NCBI GenBank assembly: GCA_003526065.1
Contig: DQBD01000205.1
Span: 14,878 to 20,273 of the forward strand
Source: Gammaproteobacteria bacterium
GTDB lineage: Bacteria > Pseudomonadota > Gammaproteobacteria > Immundisolibacterales > Immundisolibacteraceae
Length of the DNA stretch: 5,396 nt
Direction: 5' to 3'
In this document: one piece after another, positions 1-5,396 of the stretch
Layout of the letters: each line of letters begins with the position of its first letter
How positions within the stretch are numbered: the first letter of the stretch is position 1
Notes under the pieces: generated by a model
The model's database searches: none
Told to the model about the DNA's origin: nothing
Seen by the model: only the letters and a program-made list of their open reading frames with translations
Position numbers and translations under genes: made by a program

Positions 1-431
1 TAGTCGGTGAGGATGCGGCGCAGGTCCGGGTGCCCGTCGAACACGATGCCGAACAGGTCGAACGCTTCGCGCTCGAACCAATTGGCCGCCGGCCACACAT
101 CCACCACCGAGCCGACCAGCGGAAAACCGTCGTCCAGCAGGGCACGCACACGCAGACGCCAGTTCTGCGCCGTGGAAAGCAGGTGGTACACGACGGCGAA
201 GCGCGGCTGCCCGTCGGCACCCGGGAAATCGGCGTAATCGACGCCGCAGACGTCGATCAGCTGATCGAAGCCCAGCGCCGGCTGGTCCCGCAGCTGCCCA
301 CAGACGGCGGGCACCTCGTCGGCAGCCAGCCGCACCGTCACCTGCTCGCCGGCGCCGATCGACACCTCGAGCAGACGCTCGCCAAACTGCTCGCGCAGCG
401 CCGCCACCAGTTGTTCTGTCCGCGTGCTCAT
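1..431 (-). CDS. nuoC: NADH-quinone oxidoreductase subunit C (NuoC), 3' end cut off by window edge
   Basis: NuoC is the 30 kDa-type subunit of respiratory complex I. It sits in the peripheral arm next to NuoB and NuoD and helps hold the module that passes electrons to quinone; it carries no cofactor itself. I translated it by hand: it starts at the ATG at 431-429 (MSTRTEQLVAAL) and runs open to base 1, giving 143 complete residues of a protein usually about 200 or more long. The family signature is clear near residues 119-143: FEREAFDLFGI, then FDGHPDLRRIL. The hydrophobic strand FAVVYHLLS (78-86) also fits. The start lies two bases after the nuoB stop with no good Shine-Dalgarno sequence, so it is probably translated by coupling to nuoB. 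The window ends before showing whether nuoC is separate from or fused to nuoD. Confidence 0.95.
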   Translation of the reverse strand, partial: MSTRTEQLVAALREQFGERLLEVSIGAGEQVTVRLAADEVPAVCGQLRDQPALGFDQLIDVCGVDYADFPGADGQPRFAVVYHLLSTAQNWRLRVRALLDDGFPLVGSVVDVWPAANWFEREAFDLFGIVFDGHPDLRRILTD

Positions 432-433
432 GG

Positions 434-910
434 CTAGCGAACGATGGTGTGGGTGCGACGAATCTTGTTCTGCAGCTGGATCAGCCCGAACAACAGGGCC
501 TCCGCCGTCGGCGGACAGCCCGGCACGTAGACATCGACCGGCACGATACGGTCACAGCCACGCACCACCGCATAGGAGTAATGGTAGTAGCCGCCGCCGT
601 TGGCGCACGACCCCATCGACAGCACCCAGCGCGGCTCGGCCATCTGGTCGTACACCTTGCGCAACGCCGGCGCCATCTTGTTGACCAGCGTGCCGGCGAC
701 GATCATCAGATCCGACTGCCGCGGGCTCGGCCGGAAGATGATCCCGAAACGGTCCAGGTCGTAGCGCGAGGCCCCGGCCTGCATCATCTCGACCGCGCAA
801 CATGCCAGGCCGAAGGTCACCGGCCACAACGAGCCCGTCTTGCTCCAGTTGACCACCTGGTCGACGGTGGTGGTCAGGAAGCCACGCTCGTTGAGCGTCT
901 CTACTCCCAT
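434..910 (-). CDS. nuoB: NADH-quinone oxidoreductase subunit B (NuoB)
   Basis: NuoB (PSST/20 kDa subunit) carries the terminal 4Fe-4S cluster N2 of complex I, which donates electrons to ubiquinone at the junction of the peripheral and membrane arms. The 158-residue product has the expected family length. The cluster ligands are visible: tandem C37-C38 in [10 protein letters not shown]102 in MGSCANGGG and C132 in VPGCPPTAE. The conserved segments [26 protein letters not shown] and [13 protein letters not shown] are all intact. The start at 910 ([10 protein letters not shown]) matches where homologues begin and has an AAAGGGG Shine-Dalgarno seven bases upstream. The same frame stays open upstream through nuoA, so an automatic caller could over-extend it. 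The first 10 bases overlap the 3' end of nuoA, and nuoC follows after 2 bases. Confidence 0.98.
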   Translation of the reverse strand: MGVETLNERGFLTTTVDQVVNWSKTGSLWPVTFGLACCAVEMMQAGASRYDLDRFGIIFRPSPRQSDLMIVAGTLVNKMAPALRKVYDQMAEPRWVLSMGSCANGGGYYHYSYAVVRGCDRIVPVDVYVPGCPPTAEALLFGLIQLQNKIRRTHTIVR

Positions 911-1263
911 TCGAGGGCCCCTTTCTTCCATTCGTAAATGAAACCGATCACCAGCAGACCCAGGAACAGCATCATCGCGAGAAAGCCGAAGCCGCCGAAC
1001 AGGCCCTGCTTGAGGCCAACCGCCCAGGGAAACAGGAAGGCGACCTCGAGATCGAAAATGATGAACAGGATCGCCACCAGGTAGTAGCGGACGTCGAACT
1101 TCATGCGGGCGTCTTCGAACGCCTCGAAGCCGCACTCGTAGGCCGAGAGTTTTTCTGGATCCGGCCGATTGGGGCCGACGAAGCGCCCGATCAGGATGGC
1201 GATGGCGCCAATCGCCACGCCCACCGCGAGCAGCAGGGCGATGGGCAAGTATTGCAGCAACAT
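901..1263 (-). CDS. nuoA: NADH-quinone oxidoreductase subunit A (NuoA)
   Basis: NuoA (ND3 homologue) is a small membrane subunit of complex I beside the quinone-binding cavity. The 120-residue product shows the expected three transmembrane helices at about residues 5-28, 60-82 and 88-110. The long cytoplasmic loop after helix 1 contains [14 protein letters not shown] with Cys44, the counterpart of the conserved ND3 loop cysteine. Helix 2 carries the conserved acidic pair D71 and E73 in [13 protein letters not shown]. The C-terminus [11 protein letters not shown] is typical of the proteobacterial form found in Xanthomonas-like and betaproteobacterial complexes. The ATG at 1263 has an AGGA ten bases upstream (1274-1277), an acceptable though slightly long spacing. 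It is the first gene of the nuo run; its last 10 bases overlap nuoB. Confidence 0.97.
   Translation of the reverse strand: MLLQYLPIALLLAVGVAIGAIAILIGRFVGPNRPDPEKLSAYECGFEAFEDARMKFDVRYYLVAILFIIFDLEVAFLFPWAVGLKQGLFGGFGFLAMMLFLGLLVIGFIYEWKKGALEWE
918..924 (-). promoter_or_regulatory. nuoB ribosome binding site inside nuoA
   Basis: AAAGGGG on the minus strand ends seven bases before the ATG at 910. It lies within the last codons of nuoA and supports the short 158-residue NuoB over the longer open frame that continues upstream. Confidence 0.65.
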
Positions 1264-1348
1264 GCGTTAACAATCCTGCGCGGTTGTTGAGCGTTCTTCA
1301 GCGGACGCCAGCGGAGCCGCCCGGCGGCGGTCTACGACGTCCCAACCC
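1264..1348 (-). other. tRNA-Leu/nuoA spacer with small palindrome and direct repeat
   Basis: This 85-base spacer separates the tRNA CCA end from nuoA. It contains a GC palindrome at 1316-1328 (GCCGCC, one base, GGCGGC) and a perfect 7-base direct repeat CAGCGGA at 1299-1305 and 1309-1315 (plus-strand reading). No T-run follows the palindrome on the minus strand, so it is not a canonical intrinsic terminator. I see no convincing -35/-10 pair, so nuo may be transcribed by read-through from secG-tRNA or from a weak local promoter. Confidence 0.4.
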
Positions 1349-1433
1349 TGGTGCCGATGGTCGGACTCGAACCGACACGACTTGCGTCACCACCCCCTCA
1401 AGATGGCGTGTCTACCAATTCCACCACATCGGC
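1349..1433 (-). tRNA. tRNA-Leu (anticodon GAG), CCA encoded
   Basis: This is an 85-base class II tRNA that decodes CUC/CUU leucine codons. The 7-bp acceptor stem is perfect (GCCGATG with CATCGGC), followed by discriminator A and an encoded CCA. The D-arm region GTGGAATTGGTAGACAC closely resembles that of bacterial tRNA-Leu. The anticodon stem CCATC/GGTGG has one G-U pair and encloses loop TTGAGGG, with anticodon GAG at 1399-1397. A long variable arm typical of leucine tRNAs has stem GAC/GTC and a GCAA loop. The T-arm is GTCGG, TTCGAGT, CCGAC. It begins five bases after the secG stop codon, so it must be released from a secG transcript by RNase P and 3' processing. The secG-tRNA-Leu(GAG) pairing is also found in E. 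coli (secG-leuU). Confidence 0.98.
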
Positions 1434-1438
1434 TGAAA

Positions 1439-1798
1439 TCAACTGCCGGGCTTCGCGGGCTCGGACGTCGATGGCGGCATCGACCCCGCGTCCGCACCGG
1501 CCGGCGCCGGCACTGCCGGCTGAGTCACCGGCGCAGGTGCAAGTTTATCAGTAACGCTGCTCGGCTGGCCGGTCTGCGACCCCAGATAGGCCAGCACGAG
1601 GCTGTTCAGGAACAGCGCCGTCGCGAGGACGGCGGTCAGCCGTGTCAGGAACGATCCGGCACCGCGACTGCCGAACACCGTGGCGGATGCACCGCTGCCG
1701 AAGGCCGCGCCAGCGTCGGCACCCTGCCCCTGCTGAATCAGCACCAAGCCGACCAGCACCAGGCAGACGATGACATGAACGATCAGAAGAATGAGCAT
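1439..1798 (-). CDS. secG: Preprotein translocase subunit SecG
   Basis: SecG is the small non-essential subunit of the SecYEG channel in the inner membrane and stimulates SecA-driven export. The 119-residue product has the family layout: transmembrane helix 1 at about residues 2-21 (MLILLIVHVIVCLVLVGLVL), the conserved cytoplasmic linker IQQGQGADAGAAFGSGAS with the downstream GSRGAGSFLTRLT, then helix 2 at about 53-72. After about residue 80 there is a Pro/Ala/Ser-rich, probably disordered tail, a low-complexity extension common in SecG and poorly conserved. The ATG at 1798 shares its A with the tpiA TGA stop (TGATG) and has no strong Shine-Dalgarno sequence, indicating translational coupling. 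The stop is five bases before the tRNA-Leu gene. Confidence 0.97.
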   Translation of the reverse strand: MLILLIVHVIVCLVLVGLVLIQQGQGADAGAAFGSGASATVFGSRGAGSFLTRLTAVLATALFLNSLVLAYLGSQTGQPSSVTDKLAPAPVTQPAVPAPAGADAGSMPPSTSEPAKPGS

Positions 1799-2541
1799 CA
1801 GCTGCGCGCCGCTTCACAGATGGCCAGAAAGTGGTCGGCATCCAGACTGGCACCGCCGATAAGCCCCCCATCGACATCCTGCTGAACAAACAGGCCCGCC
1901 GCGTTATCCGGCTTGACGCTGCCGCCGTAGAGCAGCGTCGGGGTGTCCGCACCACGTGCCACGCGGCCGCGAATGAAGGCGTGCACGGCCTGCGCCTGCT
2001 CCGGCGTCGCCACCTTGCCGGTGCCGATCGCCCACACCGGCTCGTAAGCAATCAATGCACTGGCCAGCGCCGCTTCACCACACAGGTCGAGCACCGCATC
2101 CAGCTGCGCCGCCACCACCTGCTCGGTGGTACCCGCCTCCCGTTCGGACAGTTGCTCGCCGACACACAGGATCGGTACCAAACCCTGTTCGGTCGCGGCC
2201 TTGTACTTGCGCGCCACCAGCGCGCTGTCCTCGCCGTACAGGGTGCGCCGCTCGGAATGTCCGACGATGACGTAGCGGCACCCGACATCGGCGAGCATCT
2301 CGCCCGACACCTCACCGGTGTAGGCACCCGCGGTCTCGACCGCCAGGTTCTGCGCGCCGACGCCGATGTCGGTGCCGGCCAGCAGCCCCACCGCCTGCGC
2401 CAGATACGGGAACGGCGGACACACCGCGACCCCCACACCCTGCGCGCGGGCCGATCCGGCCTTGAGCGCTTCCAGCAGCTCGCCCACCTGGGCGCGACTG
2501 CCATGCATTTTCCAGTTACCTACGACTAGCTTGCGCGACAT
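1798..2541 (-). CDS. tpiA: Triosephosphate isomerase (TpiA)
   Basis: TpiA interconverts dihydroxyacetone phosphate and glyceraldehyde 3-phosphate in glycolysis and gluconeogenesis, in the cytoplasm. Numbered from the ATG at 2541 the product is 247 residues, normal for this TIM-barrel family. Catalytic and binding residues are visible: N9 and K11 in GNWKM, the electrophile H95 in VIVGHSERR, the general base E167 in AYEPVWAIGTGK with flexible loop 6 following, and phosphate-binding motifs YGGSVKPDN (205-213) and GLIGGAS (226-232). An in-frame GTG two codons upstream (2547) lies six bases from a GGAA sequence, so a 249-residue form is possible. I prefer the ATG because MSRKLVVGNWK aligns without overhang to homologous N-termini such as MRRPLVAGNWK. 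Its stop overlaps the secG start. Unlike in E. coli, tpiA sits between glmM and secG here. Confidence 0.97.
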   Translation of the reverse strand: MSRKLVVGNWKMHGSRAQVGELLEALKAGSARAQGVGVAVCPPFPYLAQAVGLLAGTDIGVGAQNLAVETAGAYTGEVSGEMLADVGCRYVIVGHSERRTLYGEDSALVARKYKAATEQGLVPILCVGEQLSEREAGTTEQVVAAQLDAVLDLCGEAALASALIAYEPVWAIGTGKVATPEQAQAVHAFIRGRVARGADTPTLLYGGSVKPDNAAGLFVQQDVDGGLIGGASLDADHFLAICEAARS

Positions 2542-2576
2542 CGACACACGGCATTCCGCTTTGCGAAGAGGCGCGC

Positions 2577-2605
2577 ATGGTACTGGGCCGCCCGGCCCGA
2601 ATCAA
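2577..2605 (-). promoter_or_regulatory. Candidate sigma-70-type promoter for tpiA
   Basis: Minus-strand TTGATT (2605-2600) and TACCAT (2582-2577) match four of six consensus bases each at -35 and -10 and are separated by exactly 17 bases. The spacer is almost filled by a perfect palindrome, GGGCCG-GG-CGGCCC (2598-2585). Transcription would start near 2570, giving a leader of about 30 bases before tpiA. A GC-rich spacer palindrome is unusual and could be a regulator site or chance in GC-rich DNA. Only sequence match supports this. Confidence 0.35.
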
Positions 2606-2612
2606 ACGCCAG

Positions 2613-2638
2613 GCAGCCATTCGCGGGCGAATGACTGC
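2613..2638 (-). other. Stem-loop after glmM (possible transcript end or processing hairpin)
   Basis: GCAG-C-CATTCGC, then GG, then GCGAATG-A-CTGC (plus-strand reading) forms a 12-pair stem with one C/A mismatch; allowing a four-base loop, ten pairs plus the mismatch remain. It lies about 20 bases after the glmM stop and just upstream of the candidate tpiA promoter. On the minus strand it is followed by CTGGCGTTTGATT, with only three or four scattered T residues rather than a T-tract, so it is at best a weak intrinsic terminator. It could instead stabilise the 3' end of an upstream mRNA. Confidence 0.5.
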
Positions 2639-2657
2639 GCGCCGACGAGATGGGGGG

Positions 2658-4028
2658 CTACGCCAAACGGGCCGCCGGCGGGGCCTGTGGGGCCATGGCA
2701 GCCCGCAGCTCGGCGGCGATCTGCTCGCTCAGGGCATCCACCAGCCGGGCGTCCTCGCCCTCGACCATCACCCGCACCAACGGCTCGGTGCCCGACTTGC
2801 GCAGCAGGACACGCCCACGATCACCCAGCTGTGCCTGGGCCGCGGCAAGGGCCTGCTGTGCACGCCCGCAATGATCGGGGTCGTATCCCCGTGCCAGCGC
2901 GACATTGACAAGGCGCTGCGGGTACTTGGCCATAAAGCGCTTGAGCTCGGCCAGCGACCGCGCGCTGCCGCGCATCACCGACAGCACCTGCAACGCCGTC
3001 ACCAACGCGTCGCCCGTGGTGGTTCGGTCCAGACACAGCACGTGTCCCGACGTTTCACCGCCCAGCAGCCAGCCGCGCGCGCGCAACTGCTCCATCACGT
3101 AGCGGTCGCCGACTTTCGCCCGGGCGAACTCGATACCGGCGTCGTGAAGCGCCCGCTCCAGGCCGAAATTGCTCATCTGGGTACCGACCACGCCGCCACC
3201 GAGCGTCCCGGCGGCGTGCCGCGCCAGCGCCAGAATGCCCAGAATCTCATCGCCGTCGACCACCTCGCCGTCGGCATCGACCAGGATCAGCCGGTCGGCA
3301 TCCCCGTCCAGCGCCACGCCAAGGTCGGCCCCTGCCTCCACGACCGCCCGCTGCAGCGCCGCCGGTGCGGTCGACCCGCAGTCCTGATTGATGTTGTAGC
3401 CGTCTGGACTGACACCGATGGCTGTCACGTTGGCGCCCAGCTCGCGAAACACCGCCGGCGCCACCTGGTAGGCCGCCCCGTTGGCCGCGTCGACCACCAG
3501 ACTCATCCCGCGAAGGTCGTGACCATCGTTCAGCGCCCGCTTGCAGAACTCGATGTAGCGCCCCCCCGCGTCGACAACGCGCCGCGCCTTGCCAAGATGC
3601 GTCGGCGCCACCATGACCAGCGGATGCTCCAGGCAACGCTCTATCTCCGCCTCCACCGCGTCGGCCAACTTCTCGCCGTCGCCGGAGAACACCTTGATGC
3701 CGTTGTCGGGGTATGAATTGTGTGAGGCGCTGATGACGATCCCGGCGCGCGCGTGAAAGGTGCGGGTGAGGTAGGCGACCGCGGGCGTCGGCATGGGGCC
3801 CAGCAGCAGGCAATCCATGCCGGCGGCCGACAGGCCGGCCTCCAGCGCGGACTCGAGCATGTACCCGGACACGCGGGTGTCCTTGCCGACCACCACCGTG
3901 CCGCGACCGTCCCGGCGCAGCACGCTGCCAATCGCCCACCCCAGGCGCAGCACGAAATCGGGTGTGAAAAAGCCTTCTCCGACCGTTCCCCGCACCCCGT
4001 CGGTACCGAAGTAACGCCGTTCAGCCAT
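2658..4028 (-). CDS. glmM: Phosphoglucosamine mutase (GlmM)
   Basis: GlmM converts glucosamine 6-phosphate to glucosamine 1-phosphate, the step before UDP-GlcNAc formation for peptidoglycan and LPS. The 456-residue product matches the four-domain alpha-D-phosphohexomutase layout: N-terminal YFGTDGVRG (7-15), the catalytic phosphoserine loop GIVISASHN with S102, the Mg-binding DGDADR (D241, D243, D245), the sugar-binding GGETSGH (323-329, E325), and the C-terminal phosphate loop RKSGTEPLVRVM (410-421). Two in-frame ATGs exist. The one at 4034 abuts the AAGGGAGG Shine-Dalgarno with no spacing, whereas 4028 is six bases from it and gives the family-like start MAERRYFGTDG, so 4028 is chosen. After the active serine the sequence reads SHNSYPDNG where most homologues have SHNP followed by two variable residues and DNG. 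It follows folP by 54 bases. Confidence 0.97.
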   Translation of the reverse strand: MAERRYFGTDGVRGTVGEGFFTPDFVLRLGWAIGSVLRRDGRGTVVVGKDTRVSGYMLESALEAGLSAAGMDCLLLGPMPTPAVAYLTRTFHARAGIVISASHNSYPDNGIKVFSGDGEKLADAVEAEIERCLEHPLVMVAPTHLGKARRVVDAGGRYIEFCKRALNDGHDLRGMSLVVDAANGAAYQVAPAVFRELGANVTAIGVSPDGYNINQDCGSTAPAALQRAVVEAGADLGVALDGDADRLILVDADGEVVDGDEILGILALARHAAGTLGGGVVGTQMSNFGLERALHDAGIEFARAKVGDRYVMEQLRARGWLLGGETSGHVLCLDRTTTGDALVTALQVLSVMRGSARSLAELKRFMAKYPQRLVNVALARGYDPDHCGRAQQALAAAQAQLGDRGRVLLRKSGTEPLVRVMVEGEDARLVDALSEQIAAELRAAMAPQAPPAARLA

Positions 4029-4034
4029 CGTCAT

Positions 4035-4042
4035 CCTCCCTT
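4035..4042 (-). promoter_or_regulatory. glmM ribosome binding site
   Basis: AAGGGAGG on the minus strand is a strong Shine-Dalgarno sequence. It ends immediately before the ATG at 4034 and six bases before the ATG at 4028, so it decides in favour of the 4028 start. Confidence 0.8.
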
Positions 4043-4063
4043 CATGCGGCGCGGCGCCTGCCG

Positions 4064-4078
4064 GCCACGGCCCGTGGC
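4064..4078 (-). repeat. Perfect palindrome in the folP-glmM gap
   Basis: GCCACGG-C-CCGTGGC (plus-strand reading) is a 7-bp inverted repeat around a single base, four bases after the folP stop codon. As RNA it could fold with five pairs and a five-base loop. No T-run follows, so it is not a standard terminator; it may slow or protect the transcript, or be incidental in GC-rich DNA. Confidence 0.4.
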
Positions 4079-4082
4079 ACTG

Positions 4083-4913
4083 TCATCGAATCGCGGTCAG
4101 TGCATCGAGCATGCTCAGCGCCTGCACCGTCTCCGCCACATCGTGCACGCGAATCAACCGCGCGCCCCGCTCGGCCGCCAAGACGGCCAGCGCCACGCTG
4201 CCCCCGAGGCGGGCCTGCACCGGCGCGCCCGTGACGGCGCCAATCAGTGACTTGCGGGACAACCCCACCAGCAACGGAAATCCCAGCGCCGCAAGCGTGG
4301 GCAACCCACCCAGAAGCGCCAAATTGTGCTCCGGTGTCTTGCCAAAACCGAAGCCAGGGTCCAGTAACAGGCGCCCGTCGACGATGCCGGCCTCGCGGCA
4401 CGCCTGCACCCGCTCGCCCAGGAAAGCCGCCACATCGGCGACCACGTCGGCGTAGTTCGGCGCCTGCTGCATGGTGCGTGGTTGGCCCTGCATGTGCATG
4501 AGCGCCACCGGAACGCCAAGTTCGGCGGCGGCCTTCAGCGCACCGGCCTCGCGCAGCGCGGCGATGTCGTTGATCAGGCCCGCGCCGGCCGCCACGGCCT
4601 CCCGCATGACCCACGCCTGGCGTGTATCGATGGAAATGGGCACGCGTAGCTGCGGCGCCAGCCGCTTGATCACCGGCAACACACGCGCCAGTTCCTCGCG
4701 CACGGAAACCGGTGCGGCGCCCGGACGGGTGGATTCGCCGCCGATGTCGATGACGGCTGCACCCGCCGCTTCGAGCATCAGCGCCCGTTCACAGGCAGCC
4801 CCCACATCCGTGGCGAGTCCATCCCCCGAGAACGAGTCGGGGGTCAGGTTGAGCACCCCCATCACGCCTGGACGGCGCAGATCCAGGCCCTTCCCCGCGC
4901 AGTCAAGCTGCAT
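4083..4913 (-). CDS. folP: Dihydropteroate synthase (FolP)
   Basis: FolP condenses the pterin pyrophosphate intermediate (DHPPP) with p-aminobenzoate to make 7,8-dihydropteroate in folate synthesis; it is the sulfonamide target. From the ATG at 4913 the protein is 276 residues, and its key residues fall at the same numbers as in E. coli: N22, T62-R63-P64 in GGESTRPGA, D96 in SIDTR, N115, D185 in LDPGFGFGK, K221 in GLSRKS, and R255 and H257 in RVHD. This numbering match supports the start over an in-frame GTG at 4955, just after the ftsH stop. The ribosome binding site is weak (GGTGGTG). F28, T62 and P64, positions tied to sulfonamide resistance in E. coli, have the ordinary residues. Loop 1 reads TPDSFSGDG instead of the commoner TPDSFSDGG. 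It lies between ftsH (42 bases upstream) and glmM, as in many gammaproteobacteria. Confidence 0.97.
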   Translation of the reverse strand: MQLDCAGKGLDLRRPGVMGVLNLTPDSFSGDGLATDVGAACERALMLEAAGAAVIDIGGESTRPGAAPVSVREELARVLPVIKRLAPQLRVPISIDTRQAWVMREAVAAGAGLINDIAALREAGALKAAAELGVPVALMHMQGQPRTMQQAPNYADVVADVAAFLGERVQACREAGIVDGRLLLDPGFGFGKTPEHNLALLGGLPTLAALGFPLLVGLSRKSLIGAVTGAPVQARLGGSVALAVLAAERGARLIRVHDVAETVQALSMLDALTAIR

Positions 4914-4955
4914 TGATACCGCACCACCACCGGCTCCGCGGCCGGAGTGCTTCAC

Positions 4956-5396
4956 TCAGGGCAGGCTCGGGGCGCCGTCGGCCCCATTGTCCGTGCTGGG
5001 CGCCGCCGACGGCGGCACTGGACGGTCCGACGAGGGCGGCGTCGCCGGGGGACGCGCCGGCCGGCCGGCCATCAGGTCGTCAATCTGCTCCTTGTCGATG
5101 GTCTCGAAGCGGATCAGCGCGTCGGCCATGGCGTGCAGCGTCTCCATGCGTCCGTTCAGGATCTCCTTGGCACGTGCGTAGCTGCGCTCGAGGATGGCCC
5201 GGATCTCCTCGTCGATGGCCGCCGCCGTGTCGTCGGACACATTCTTGTGCTGCGTCACGCTACGACCCAGGAAAACCTCGCCCTCGTCCTCCTCGAACGT
5301 CATCGGCCCGAGCCGCGCCGACATGCCCCAGCGGGTCACCATGTTGCGGGCGATGTCCGTGGTGCGCTTGATGTCGTTCGACGCGCCGGTCGTTAC
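4956..5396 (-). CDS. ftsH: ATP-dependent zinc metalloprotease FtsH, C-terminal part (5' end beyond window)
   Basis: FtsH is a hexameric inner-membrane AAA+ protease that degrades misfolded membrane proteins and short-lived regulators. Only the last 146 residues are visible, all from the M41 peptidase domain and tail. The fragment opens with [19 protein letters not shown], whose Asp (visible residue 8) corresponds to the third zinc ligand (D495 in E. coli, D500 in Thermotoga); the HEXXH motif and ATPase domain lie outside. Conserved blocks follow: [40 protein letters not shown] and [10 protein letters not shown]. The final stretch of about 30 residues is Pro/Ser/Ala-rich and probably disordered, shorter than the E. 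coli tail. The TGA stop is at 4958-4956, and folP follows as in the common ftsH-folP-glmM order. Confidence 0.97.
   Translation of the reverse strand, partial: VTTGASNDIKRTTDIARNMVTRWGMSARLGPMTFEEDEGEVFLGRSVTQHKNVSDDTAAAIDEEIRAILERSYARAKEILNGRMETLHAMADALIRFETIDKEQIDDLMAGRPARPPATPPSSDRPVPPSAAPSTDNGADGAPSLP

Noticed and set aside
30..437. 135-codon plus-strand frame at the window start
   Set aside because: It is antisense to nuoC, whose conserved FEREAFDLFGI and GHPDLRRIL motifs show the real coding strand.
911..1273. N-terminal extension of NuoB from a TTG at 1273
   Set aside because: The upstream part is nuoA read out of frame; NuoB homologues start at MG(V/I)E, and a ribosome binding site is correctly placed for the ATG at 910.
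1316..1348. Intrinsic terminator after the tRNA
   Set aside because: The palindrome GCCGCC-C-GGCGGC would leave only a short stem and has no T-tract on the transcribed strand.
1831..2529. 232-codon plus-strand open frame opposite tpiA
   Set aside because: It mirrors the tpiA codon pattern and its translation resembles no known family; TpiA on the other strand has all catalytic residues.
2577..3716. 379-codon open frame on the plus strand opposite glmM
   Set aside because: It is antisense to a fully conserved glmM, has an Arg/His/Gln-rich product typical of shadow frames in GC-rich DNA, and shows no recognisable domain or good ribosome binding site.
3247..3939. 230-codon minus-strand frame within glmM in another frame
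   Set aside because: It is a Gly/Arg-rich out-of-frame translation of glmM and shows no family similarity.
4914..4955. Possible folP start at GTG 4955, and a hairpin (CTCCG-CGGC-CGGAG, 4934-4947)
   Set aside because: The 14 extra residues are Gly-rich without homology, and the ATG at 4913 gives residue numbering identical to E. coli FolP. The hairpin has only five pairs and no T-run.
4471..5181. 236-codon plus-strand frame crossing folP and ftsH
   Set aside because: It spans two well-conserved genes on the opposite strand and its product is low-complexity Ser/Ala/Arg-rich, as expected of a shadow.
1..5396. CRISPR array, insertion sequence, phage or defence system
   Set aside because: No spaced repeats, terminal inverted repeats, transposase, integrase or nuclease motifs were found on either strand; the whole window is accounted for by conserved housekeeping genes and short gaps.

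Overview
The window is a high-GC, gene-dense stretch of a bacterial chromosome. Every supported gene lies on the minus strand, so transcription runs from high to low coordinates. In that direction the order is ftsH (3' end only), folP, glmM, tpiA, secG, tRNA-Leu(GAG), nuoA, nuoB and nuoC (5' part only). All are housekeeping genes with intact signature motifs. The order folP-glmM-tpiA-secG-tRNA-Leu running straight into the nuo (complex I) operon points to a gammaproteobacterium. From general knowledge, this arrangement occurs in groups such as Xanthomonadaceae and Legionella/Coxiella relatives, whereas in E. coli tpiA and nuo lie elsewhere. The protein sequences fit this, but the window does not fix a genus.

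Region by region: 5396-4956 is the last 146 residues of the membrane AAA+ protease FtsH. 4913-4083 is dihydropteroate synthase (folate synthesis). 4028-2658 is phosphoglucosamine mutase (peptidoglycan/LPS precursor synthesis). A gap of about 116 bases (2542-2657) holds a long hairpin and a candidate sigma-70-type promoter. 2541-1798 is triosephosphate isomerase, its stop codon sharing one base with the secG start. 1798-1439 is SecG. Five bases later comes tRNA-Leu(GAG) (1433-1349), with an encoded CCA end. An 85-base spacer leads to nuoA (1263-901), nuoB (910-434) and nuoC (431 to the window edge). These three are tightly coupled by a 10-base overlap and a 2-base gap.

The genes are functionally mixed (membrane protein quality control, folate, cell wall sugar, glycolysis, protein export, translation, respiration). 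They look like a conserved co-directional run of essential or near-essential genes rather than one pathway. No mobile element, CRISPR array, phage gene, pseudogene or defence gene is visible, and no undescribed system was found. The most useful second looks are the glmM-tpiA intergenic region, the secG-tRNA junction, and two small departures from consensus in the FolP and GlmM active-site loops.
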